A stretch of DNA of 64,000 bases, taken from NCBI RefSeq assembly GCF_042682745.1, contig NZ_JBHUIO010000002.1, positions 1,178,001 through 1,242,000 of the forward strand. Reading direction: 5' to 3'. Below, piece after piece: positions 39,001 to 46,300 of the stretch (its first letter is position 1; each line of letters opens with the position of its first letter). A program made the position numbers and the translations under genes. This stretch comes from Tumebacillus_A lipolyticus (GTDB taxonomy: Bacteria; Bacillota; Bacilli; Tumebacillales; Tumebacillaceae). The notes under the pieces were generated by a model. That model saw only the letters and a program-made list of their open reading frames with translations. It was not told the DNA's origin and ran no database searches.

Positions 39001-42000
39001 GCCGATCAGCCCGCCGTTCTCCTCCTGCAGCGACACGGTGATATCAAACTTGGCGGTGCCTCGCTCCAGAGGGAAATCGCTCCAGGTCAGCCCAGACAGG
39101 CTCAGATCGTCCATCGGCGCATTTTGCAGCGCGAACATCACCTGGAACAAGGGCGGATGGCTCATATCCCGCTCCGGTCGCAGCTCCTTCACCAAGCGCT
39201 CAAAGGGCAGGTCTTGGTGTGCGTACGCCGCAAGCGTTACCTCCCGCACCCGGTGCAGAAGTTCGAAAAAGCTCGGATGGCCAGAAAGATCGGTGCGCAG
39301 GACGAGCGTGTTGACAAAAAATCCGATCAGCCCATGCGTCTCAGGGCGAGTGCGCCCGGCGATCGGCGATCCGATCGAGATGTCATCCTGACCGGAATAG
39401 CGTGCCATCAGCACGTTGAACGCCGCGAGCAGCGACATGAACAGCGTCGTGCCCTCCGCTTGGCTGCACGCCTTCAACCGCTCGGTGATCGCTTTATCGA
39501 GGACGATCTCGCGCGTCGAACCGACGAACGTCTGCACAGCAGGGCGCGGTCGATCGGTCGGCAAGCGCAGCAGGGACGGAGCGCCTTGCAGCTTTTGTTT
39601 CCAATAGGATAGCTGGCTGTCGAGCACCTCGCCTTGCAACCACTCGCGCTGCCAGCTGGCAAAGTCAGCATATTGCAGCGGGAGCTCCGGAAGCGGTGAC
39701 TCCGCTCCGCTGCGAAATGCGCCGTACAGCTTGGACAGCTCATCGATCAAAACGCCCATCGACCAACCGTCGGAGATGATGTGATGCATCGTCAGGAGCA
39801 AAAGATGCTCCTCCGCTGCCAGCTTGAGCAGTTGAGTGCGCACCAGCGCATCGCGCGTTAGATCGAACGGTTTGTTTCCTTCTTCCACCGCCGCAAGCGC
39901 CGCCTGAAGCTCTGCCGATTCGAAAGGCATGTCGGTCAGATCGATCTGTTCAAACGGCATCTCCCGCTCGTCGGCGATCACCTGCTCCGGCTGGCCGTTC
40001 ACCACGACAAACGTGGTTCGCAGCGTCTCATGCCGAGCCATCAGCTGGTCAAAACTGCGCTTGAGCGCCTCGACATCCAGTTGGCCCGACAAGCGAAGCG
40101 CCATCGGGATGTTGTAGGCGGCCGACTCGGTGTTCAGCTGTTCCAAGAACCACAGCCGCTCCTGGGCAAACGACAGGGGAAGCCGCTCGTTGCGATCGAC
40201 CGGCTGCAAGGTGGTCTGCTCGCTTGGCGTTTTCTGCAGTCCTTCGATGATCTTGGCCAGCTCTTCGATCGTCGGCGATTCGAACAGCGCGCGCAGCGGC
40301 AGTTCGACCCCGAGCGCGCTGAGGATCGCTCCGGTCACCTGGGTCGCCAAGAGCGAATGCCCGCCGAGCGAGAAAAAGTTGTCTGTCACGCCCACCCCTT
40401 CGAGGCGGAGCACTTTTTTCCAGATGGAGACGAGCTCCGCTTCCACCTGCGTGCGGGCCGAGACGATCTCTTCCGCGCCTGCCGCATGTTCTCGCGTTGG
40501 CGCAGGCAGTCCGCGGCGGTTGATCTTGCCGTTCGGCGTCACCGGCAGCGCGTCCAAGCAGACAAAGTAGGCGGGCAGCATGAACGCGGGCAGTTCCCCC
40601 TGTAAAAAGAGGCGAAGTTCATGCGGTGTCGGCACACCCTGTCCGGCGACATAGGCGATGATCTGCCCATCGTTCGCCAGAGCTGCCGCCTGCTTGATGC
40701 TCGCATGGCTCAGCAGAGCAGCTTCGATCTCGCCGAGCTCGATCCGGAAGCCGCGAATTTTCACCTGCTGATCTAAGCGGCCCAAATATTGCAGGTTGCC
40801 ATCGGGCAGCCAGCGGGCTTTGTCACCCGTCTTGTACAGCCTGCCAAACGGGCTCTCGATAAACTTTTCGCTCGTCAGGTCAGGACGGCGCAAATACCCG
40901 CGCCCCACCCCGGTTCCTGCCGCGTGCAGCTGACCGGGCATCCCGATCGGCAACGGCTGCAACCGCTCATCTAACACATAGACGCGCATGTTGGCCAGCG
41001 GCCTGCCGATCGGCGGCATGCTCAGCGCTGCTGACGTTTGAGCCGGCATTTCGAAGATCGTGGTGAGGACGGTCGCCTCCGACGGCCCGTAGCCGTTGAC
41101 CACGCGAAAAGGCAGGTCGGGCCGCGGGTAGATTTTCAGCGCCTCGCCGCCTGTGGTCAACTGCTGCAGCGCAGTCTCCGCCGGCCAGCGCTGTTGCATC
41201 AGCGCTTCGGTGAGCGCCGTCGTCGCGAAGCTTTTCGTCACCGCCTGCTCGACCATCCAGTCCTTGAGCTGCTCTGGGGCGAGCATCACCTCCCGCTCCG
41301 GCTGGAAGATGGCGCATCCGGTGATCAAGGAGGGGAACAGATCGAGGATGGTGACGTCAAAGCCTGGCCCGGTCAGGTGTGTCGTGCGGTCGTCCGCAGT
41401 CAGGCCCGCATCGTTTTTGTACCAATGCGCGAAGTTGAGCAAGCTTTTGTGCAGCAGCTCCACGCCTTTCGGTGTGCCGGTCGAACCGGACGTGTAGAGC
41501 ACGCAGGCGAGGTGATCAGGCTGGTTGCGAACGAGGAGATCGTCTGCGCTTTCCTTTTCGAACAAATGCGCGTCCGCATCGACACAGACGGTCAAGCAAT
41601 CCGCTCCTCCCACCTGGTCGCGCAGGCTCTCCGCCGTCAGCACCACGTCAGCTCCGGCGTCCTCGATCATAAAGCGAATCCGCTCCGGCGGGTAGTTTGG
41701 ATCGATCATCAGGAAAGCGCCGCCCGCCTTCCAGATCGCGAGGTAAGCGCCAACCTGTTCGGGCGAGCGCTCCAAGCAGACGCCGACCACCCGCTCAGGC
41801 CCAACCCCTTGCGCCTGGAGAAAGCGAGCGAGCCGATTGGCAAACGAGTTCAATTCCCCATAGCTCCACCGCTTGTGCGGCGCCGCGATCGCCAGCGCTT
41901 CGGAGCGCTCCTTCGCCTGTTCTTCTACGTAGTCGAGCAACTGTTTGTCGAGCGGGAATTCCACTTCGGTTCGATTCCACTCCTCGATCACGCGCTGCTG

Positions 42001-43344
42001 TTCAGCGCGAGGCAGCAGCGGGATCTCCCACAGCTGCTGATCACCCTTGCTGGCCACCGCCTGCAACATCACAGACAGCTGATCGAGCATCTGGCGAACG
42101 GTCTGCAGCTCATAGCGAGTCGTCTCATACATCAGGCGCAAGATCAGTTGGCGGCCAGGGATACCGGTCAAGGTCAGCGGAAAGGAAGTCTGCTCCTCCG
42201 AAGTGCCATCGATGATCTTCAAGCTCTGCGGCTCCCCGCTCTCCGCCCCCTCCTCATCGAGGAAATTCTCGAAGACGAACAGCGTTTCAAACAGCGACAG
42301 ACCGCGCGGCACTTCGCTCCACTCCTGCACTTTCGACAGCGGGCTGTGCTCAAACTGTCGCGCTTCTAGCTGTGCGGACTGCAGCGCTTGCAGCCACGGC
42401 CCAAGCTCCGCTTCGAGCGGAACGCGCGCTCGCACCGGCAGCGTGTTGATGAACATGCCCGCCATCGACTCGACGCCCTGCAGCTCGGCAGGGCGGCCAG
42501 ACACCGTGCAGCCAAAAACGACCTCTTCCTCCCCGGAAGCCCGCCCGAGATAGAGCGCCCAAATGCCTTGAAACACAGTGTTCAGCGTCACCTGATGTTG
42601 CCGTGCCAACCGCTGCAATCCTGCTTGCACCTCGGCGGGCAAGGCGATCTCCTCGACCGCATAGCGCTGCTCGCCCGGCGCGAGCGTCCGCGCTCCGTAG
42701 TCGAGCGGCAGCGGTGTCGGCTCGGAAAACCCTTGCAGCGCCTCGCGCCAAAACGATTCTGCTCGCGCCATATCCTGCCCTTGCAGCCAGGCGAGATAAT
42801 CTCGAAACGGCCGGGCGGGGCGCAGGTTGAGCTCACGGCCGGCACGATACGCCTCATAATGCTGCCAGACTTCTTGCAACACCAACTGCAGCGACCAGCC
42901 GTCGAGCAGCAGGTGATGAAACGTCCAGACGAAGCGGTGCGTCCGCTCCCCCAATCGAATGAGGGAGAGCCGCATCACCGGAGCTTCTGTAAACTGGAAG
43001 GGGAGGTGCCGATCTTGCTGGAAAAACGCTTGCAAGTCGCGCTCCTGCTCCGCTGCTGAAAGCGATCGCCAATCGAGTTCCTGCAGCGGAAGTTCGACCG
43101 TTCGATACACCACCTGCAGCGGTTTTTCTAACTCTTGCCAATAAAAGGCTGTGCGCAAGATCGGATGTCGCTCCATCACCTGTTGAAACGCGCGGACAAA
43201 CGCCGCTCGATTCAATTCGCCTTCCAACGTCATGTTCAACTGTACCGCGTACACGCCCGAGTCGGGCGCGTACAGCGTATGGAACAGCATCCCTTGCTGT
43301 AATGGGGTCAGCTCGTATAGCGACTCGATGTTTTCGCGCTTCAT
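30040..43344 (-). CDS. Four-module terminal NRPS (C-A-PCP)x4-TE
   Basis: 4,434 residues, last gene of the operon. Module 1: C domain of DCL type (ELTPLQQGMLFH, HHLLLDGWS near 146), matching the epimerase that ends the previous protein, then A and PCP near 993. Modules 2-4: LCL-type C domains near 1058, 2101 and 3145 (each SFAQERLWF), PCPs near 2040, 3080 and 4128 (LGGHSLLA). Type I thioesterase from ~4180: GWSFGG with Ser4256 and DHFTML near the end, releasing the chain as a ring or free acid. A-domain codes by eye: D-V-L-F-T-G-G-V-L, D-A-I-F-L-G-V-V-I, D-A-I-H-I-G-V-V-A and D-A-C-C-V-G-E-V-A. The second looks hydrophobic; the others I cannot assign. Modules 2-4 are close paralogs of each other. 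ATG 43344 overlaps the stop of the preceding gene by 4 bp, and a strong terminator follows. Confidence 0.96.
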   Translation of the reverse strand: MKRENIESLYELTPLQQGMLFHTLYAPDSGVYAVQLNMTLEGELNRAAFVRAFQQVMERHPILRTAFYWQELEKPLQVVYRTVELPLQELDWRSLSAAEQERDLQAFFQQDRHLPFQFTEAPVMRLSLIRLGERTHRFVWTFHHLLLDGWSLQLVLQEVWQHYEAYRAGRELNLRPARPFRDYLAWLQGQDMARAESFWREALQGFSEPTPLPLDYGARTLAPGEQRYAVEEIALPAEVQAGLQRLARQHQVTLNTVFQGIWALYLGRASGEEEVVFGCTVSGRPAELQGVESMAGMFINTLPVRARVPLEAELGPWLQALQSAQLEARQFEHSPLSKVQEWSEVPRGLSLFETLFVFENFLDEEGAESGEPQSLKIIDGTSEEQTSFPLTLTGIPGRQLILRLMYETTRYELQTVRQMLDQLSVMLQAVASKGDQQLWEIPLLPRAEQQRVIEEWNRTEVEFPLDKQLLDYVEEQAKERSEALAIAAPHKRWSYGELNSFANRLARFLQAQGVGPERVVGVCLERSPEQVGAYLAIWKAGGAFLMIDPNYPPERIRFMIEDAGADVVLTAESLRDQVGGADCLTVCVDADAHLFEKESADDLLVRNQPDHLACVLYTSGSTGTPKGVELLHKSLLNFAHWYKNDAGLTADDRTTHLTGPGFDVTILDLFPSLITGCAIFQPEREVMLAPEQLKDWMVEQAVTKSFATTALTEALMQQRWPAETALQQLTTGGEALKIYPRPDLPFRVVNGYGPSEATVLTTIFEMPAQTSAALSMPPIGRPLANMRVYVLDERLQPLPIGMPGQLHAAGTGVGRGYLRRPDLTSEKFIESPFGRLYKTGDKARWLPDGNLQYLGRLDQQVKIRGFRIELGEIEAALLSHASIKQAAALANDGQIIAYVAGQGVPTPHELRLFLQGELPAFMLPAYFVCLDALPVTPNGKINRRGLPAPTREHAAGAEEIVSARTQVEAELVSIWKKVLRLEGVGVTDNFFSLGGHSLLATQVTGAILSALGVELPLRALFESPTIEELAKIIEGLQKTPSEQTTLQPVDRNERLPLSFAQERLWFLEQLNTESAAYNIPMALRLSGQLDVEALKRSFDQLMARHETLRTTFVVVNGQPEQVIADEREMPFEQIDLTDMPFESAELQAALAAVEEGNKPFDLTRDALVRTQLLKLAAEEHLLLLTMHHIISDGWSMGVLIDELSKLYGAFRSGAESPLPELPLQYADFASWQREWLQGEVLDSQLSYWKQKLQGAPSLLRLPTDRPRPAVQTFVGSTREIVLDKAITERLKACSQAEGTTLFMSLLAAFNVLMARYSGQDDISIGSPIAGRTRPETHGLIGFFVNTLVLRTDLSGHPSFFELLHRVREVTLAAYAHQDLPFERLVKELRPERDMSHPPLFQVMFALQNAPMDDLSLSGLTWSDFPLERGTAKFDITVSLQEENGGLIGFVEYNTDLFDGETIDQMMRHYQVLIERMVEAPDRPVFDLPLLLAEEQQVFASFQGQKVPFRDDLPATRLFEAQVVRTPDRVAVEHGSTALTYRELNERANRLAHRLRALGVGRDKLVGIAVERGIEMIVGLLGVLKAGGAYVPIDPAYPQERIAYMLEDAQIEVLLTLSELAPDLPQGNALLIRLDQELFEAERADDLLESASPSDLAYVIYTSGSTGRPKGVLVPHRGLVNFAQSLVAELTIGEGVRVLQFASFSFDASVIDIFPTLIAGGTVVMVNRGDLIPGPQLQALLRELRINQLFGTPSMLALLPCEDLPELTTVLAGGEVLPDAVFRRWQQAGRRFYNVYGPTETTVIVTSELCTGERAPTIGRPLPNVEIHLLDPQMQPVPIGVAGELHVGGVSLARGYLNRPELTAEKFVESSYGRLYKTGDLARWLPNGTIEYLGRIDQQVKVRGFRIELGEIEAILRQHPAVQEALVIARREETGDQQLVGYLVIDEQNPPSTSELRSYLTQALPEFMVPALYVMLDAFPLSVNGKVDRDALPAPDRSQSGGQETLLPRTPIEAAVAEVWQKVLRVPQVGVQDQFFELGGHSLLATQVMAHLATALSVELPLRTLFESPTVEGLAAAIEKKRREEGVSSVLPILPVPRDGVLPLSFAQERLWFFEQYHRHTSTYNMPFALRLNGRLNEPALRQAFDEIVSRHEVLRTAFLSVQGEARQEIASEGKMPFTVVDLSLMPEIAEIQAALEAVEEGEQPFDLTAGALLRAKLLRLSDEDHILLLTMHHIISDGWSMGVLVHELSTLYAAYANGESSPLVPLPIQYVDYANWQREWFQGEVLEAQVSYWKEQLRQAPFILRLPTDKPRPTVQTHNGALREVLVAKGLLPRLQELSQQAGTTLFMTLLAAFNVLLSRMTGQQDLIVGSPIAGRTRQETDGLIGFFVNTLALRTDLSGDPSFHELLTRVRETTLGAYAHQDLPFERLVREVQAERDLSYAPLFQVMFALQNAPREALELPGLTLTDFPVQKVTSMFDLTLSLYEVEDGLAGNLTYNTDLFEERTMEQLVERFSLLLEGLVAEPDRSVYAAPILTAEEKQLVLHKFQGPKVARPEGVSVHHLFEEQAMRTPDHPAVEFAGDHLTYRQLNERANRLAHRLQQIGVGAEKLVGVAVERGLEMIVGLLGVLKAGGAYVPIDPTYPKERIEFMLEDSQADVLLTQSWLADRLPHTAHQILLDRDELADAPSTNLTGAISSEQLAYSIFTSGSTGRPKGVMIRHRGLLNFVQAMIEKLGMDESDRVLQFPSFSFDASVIDIYPTLLTGGTVVMIRQDDLLPGPHLQRIMRDKRITTIHCTPSVLAILPSDDLPELKRVIAGGEMLSQEVVQHWEQAGRRFLNVYGPTEITVAVTFAECVGSEHPSIGQVLPNTEVYILDSLMQPVPIGVPGELHVGGVGVARGYLQRPDLTAEKFVDSEYGRVYKTGDLARWLPDGSVEYLGRVDSQVKIRGFRVELGEIESALRQHQQVIDAVVIAHQDETGDKRLVGYVATGGAEAPQIADLRHHLKSTLPEFMVPALFVILDEFPLTVNRKVDRSALPAPVFSSGDAEVVLPRTTLEDAVATVWRNVLRLDQVGVYDNFFELGGHSLLATQVMAHLTQLVRVELPLRDLFEAPTVEGLAARVGQKLREEGATHLVPITTAPRTERLPLSFAQERLWFFEQFQGASSTYNMPIALRLTGRLDAEALKRAFDEIVHRHEVLRTVFLTVDGEAEQQILQEAEMPFEKIDLTELSAVEREMQALLTAMEEGDRPFDLTREHLVRATLLKLAEEEHILLLTMHHIVSDGWSMGIFIEEWSTLYSAFAKAEPSPLPPLAIQYADYASWQRKWLQGEELARQLDYWREQLADAPFVLQLPTDRPRAAVQTYNGTLLEVELGDGLLPALKELSHSESATLFMTLLAAFSTMLARTSGQEDLVIGTPIAGRTRQETEAMIGFFVNTLALRTDLSGDPSFRELVARVRETTLGAYAHQDLPFERLVREVQPDRDMSYPALFQVMFALQNAPRGDLELPGLSLTSLPIEKGTSLFDLTFSFFEAGDGLRGHVQYNTDLFDEETVQRLVERLNVVLTEVVSDPDRSLSELSLLTERERSLLASWRATDAPYSADACLHQLFEAQVERTPDAIAVEHQGMTLTYRELDLRANRIANALQAKGVGPDRLVAIATERTPEMAIGVLAVLKAGGAYLPLDPTYPSDRLRYMLDDSQASWLLTTELLRPSLPVGDQDVLLLDGDWSAVSEEPVNGGATPDSLAYVIYTSGSTGQPKGTMLMHRGAVNFVEDHQRRFGWKQGDRVLKYISFSFDASACDLLVPLVTGATVCFAEHRLPGPELIDQLRAERITAICLSPAALAMLPPYELPLLRTIVAGGEAIGQELIERFASAHDLFIEYGPTEATVAVTSMQASAGDRSGLLGYPIQNARLYVLDERMQQVPIGVPGELYLAGISLARGYLNRPELTSEKFLQIGGERMYKTGDRVRWLPDGNLEFLGRIDDQVKLRGFRIELGEVEAVLRNHPLVRDATVLLREDLPGDPRLVGYVAGDAAQLGAEELREHLLAQLPAFMVPSAIVVLDALPITANGKIDRRALPAPAEQRAALAAEYVAPRDAIELSVSQIFADLLGLAQVGVNDNFFALGGHSLLAVRLTAQIRQQFGRELALSSLFQQATVAGIARALREDGQASDSPLVQLKKGEGTPIFFVHAIGGSALSYLELADAWDGEEPLYALQARGLEAGEAPIASIDQMAADYVQAIIAVQQEGAFRLAGWSFGGAVAYAMARQLQARGREVSTLLLIDSFAPTLMTEEGDALSAFAVDLAGQLGNVPLPEELAELDAADELEGLKSLDRHLSSGLGLERLNRLYSVFKANRAALACYQPDGVTDLATALFLSEKSALHPLAPTLGWDDLLPNVDVRQVAGDHFTMLRRGQVEALAKSMQEAFQVVSRNA

Positions 43345-46300
43345 TGTGCGCCTCCCAGCTTGCCGAGCGTGCTCAAAAATTTATCGAGATCCTGCTGATT
43401 GATGTTCGCCTCTGGGAAGTCGGATGGTGTAAAGCCCCCCGCGTTCGGATCGAGGCAATGCTGAATCAGCGCGCGCAGCTCGTCCACAAAATCTTGGGCG
43501 ACCCGCTCGACCGTCTCGCGATGGTGGATGCTGGTGGAGAACTCCCAGCACACTTCCAGCTCGCCGTTGATCACGGTGGCGGAGAGCTGCAAGCTGTGCG
43601 GGCGGCTGCCGCTCAGCGCGCGCGGCGATCCGATCGCCTCTTTGGCAAAGCCGAACAGCGCGTCACCTGAGACTTGCTGATCGAACTGACCGAGGTAGTT
43701 GAACGAAACGTCAGCTTGCGGCAACGCTTGCAAGCGCTGCGCCACATCTCCCTGTTTGCACAGGCGGCGGAGCACGCCATAGCCGATCCCTTTGTTCGGG
43801 ATGGCGCGCAGTTGCTCTTTGACCCGCTTCAGCTGTTCGCCCGGATGCTTGTCCAACCCGAGATCGACCAAGACCGGATAGATCGAAGTGAAGAAGCCGA
43901 CGGTGCGCGAATGATCGACATCCTCCATCAGATCTTCCCGTCCATGCGCCTCGATGTTGACCAGCAGTCGGCGCTCCTGCGTCCAGTTGGCAAACGATTT
44001 GGCCAGCGCGGTGAGCAGCACATCGTTGATCTGCGTGTGGTACGCCTTCGGAACTTCCTGCAGCAGTTGCTGCGTCTCCGCTTTGGAGAGCGTGACATAG
44101 ACGTTGTTGACAGACGACTCGACATTCTCGCCCGCCAGATCGGTCGGCAGCCCTTTGACCTGCTGCCAGCGCTCATCCAGCCAGTACGGCGCCTCTTGCA
44201 TCGCTCGCTCGCTCTGCGCATACTCGTGCAAACGCTCCGCCCAATAGCGGTAGGAAGTGGTCTTCGGCGGCAGGGAGACCTTTTGGCCGGAGACGAGCTG
44301 CGTGTAGACGGTGCGGACATCTTCGATCAGCAGTCGCCAGGAAATGCCGTCGATCACGATGTGGTGCAGGGCGAACAGCAGACGTCCCGTATGCGCAGGG
44401 CCGAAATCGAAGTAGGCGAAGCGCACCAGCGGACCGTCGGTCAAGCTGAGGCTCGCTTGCAGTTCGGTCGCCGCCTCCTCCAGCGCAGATGCGTGCTGTT
44501 CCTGCGGCAGATGGCTCAGATCGATGCTGACAAACGGCACATCATCGCTCAGGTCGGCGTTGTATTGCGTCCAACCGTCCTCCTCGCGCACAAAGCGCAT
44601 GCGCAGCGCGTCATGATGTTTCATCAGCTCATGCAACGACTCTTTCAGCAGATCGAGGTCGACCCGCTGGCGCACTTCCAACAAAAACGGCATGTTCCAA
44701 TAGTGCGGTTCTGGCAGGTTTTGATCGAGCAGCCAATGCTGCATCGGCGTCAGCGGCGCAGAGCCTGTCACCACGCCCTGCTCGCTTTGCACGACAGCCG
44801 CTTTGCCCGCGACTGCGGCGAGCTCGGCGATCGTCTGATATTTGAACATATCTTTTGGCGTCAAGCGCAATCCGGCTTGTCCGGCGCGGGTGATGATCTG
44901 AATCGACAGGATCGAATCGCCGCCAAGATCGAAGAAGTTGTCATAAATGCCCACCTGCTCCAAGCGGAGCACCTCCGCGAAGATGGTGGAAAGCACCGCT
45001 TCTACCTCGTTGGTCGGCATCGCATCGGTCGCTGTCAGCGACTGCAGGTCTGGCGCCGGCAGCTTTTTGCGATCCACCTTGCCGTTTGCGGTCAGCTCGA
45101 TCTGATCGACCAGCACAAACAGGGCGGGCACCATATACTCGGGTAGGCGCTCTTTCAAGAAGTGGCGGAGGTCTGCCGAGGTGATCGACCCTTCCGCCTT
45201 CGGAACCACATAGCCGACCAGTCGCTTATGCCCCGGTTCGTCCTCGCGGTCGATCACCACCGCGGCGCGCACGTCCGGGTGCTTGGCGACCACCGCTTCG
45301 ATCTCGCCCAGCTCGATGCGGAAACCGCGAATCTTCACCTGCTGGTCGATTCTCCCGAGGTATTCGAGCTCCCCGCTCGACAGGTAGCGACCCAGGTCGC
45401 CGGAGCGGTAGAGGCGCACCGTCTTGCCGTCGATCTCCTTTTGCACAAAGCGCTCGCTCGTCAGCTCGGCACGGTTTAAGTAGCCACGAGCGAGACCGGC
45501 ACCGCCGACGCAGATCTCGCCAGGCACGCCGATCGGCACCGGCTGGCCGTACGCATCGAACAGAAAGACTTGCAGATCGCCGATCGGTCGACCGATCACA
45601 GATGCGGAGGAGTTCAGGTCATCGCGGTACAGCGGGCGGTAGGTGACATGGACGGTCGTCTCGGTGATGCCGTACATGTTGACCAGCTGCGGCTTCGAAT
45701 CGCCATGTCGATCAAACCAGCTGCTGAGCCCTTGGATCTCTAACGCCTCACCGCCGAAGATCACATAGCGCAGTCGCAGGTCGGGGGATTGACCCACTCG
45801 CTCCTCTGCGTGCGTCAGCTGGCGGAACGCAGATGGCGTTTGGTTGAGCACCGTGACGCCCTCGCGGACGAGCAGCTCGTAAAACGCATCCGGCTCGCGG
45901 GAGATGAGGTAGGGCACCACGACCAGCTTGCCACCGTAGAGCAGCCCGCCCCACAATTCCCAGACGGAAAAGTCGAACGCATAGGAGTGGAACATCGTCC
46001 AGACATCCTGTTCCTGAAAGCGATACAGATGTTCCGTTTCCCCGAACAGGCGAATCACGTTGCGGTGCGGCACGAGAACCCCTTTTGGCGTTCCGGTCGA
46101 GCCGGACGTGTAGATCACATAGGCGAGCGTGTCGCCGTCCGCACCGCTCGCCAAGTCTTCCGCACTCTCCGCTGCGATCTCCGCCGCATCGCGATCGAGG
46201 CAGACCACTTTCGCGCTGTGTGGCGGCAAGTTGTCCAGCAGCCCTTCCTCCGTCACCAGCACAGCAGCTTGCGAGTCTTCCAGCATGAAGGCGATGCGAT

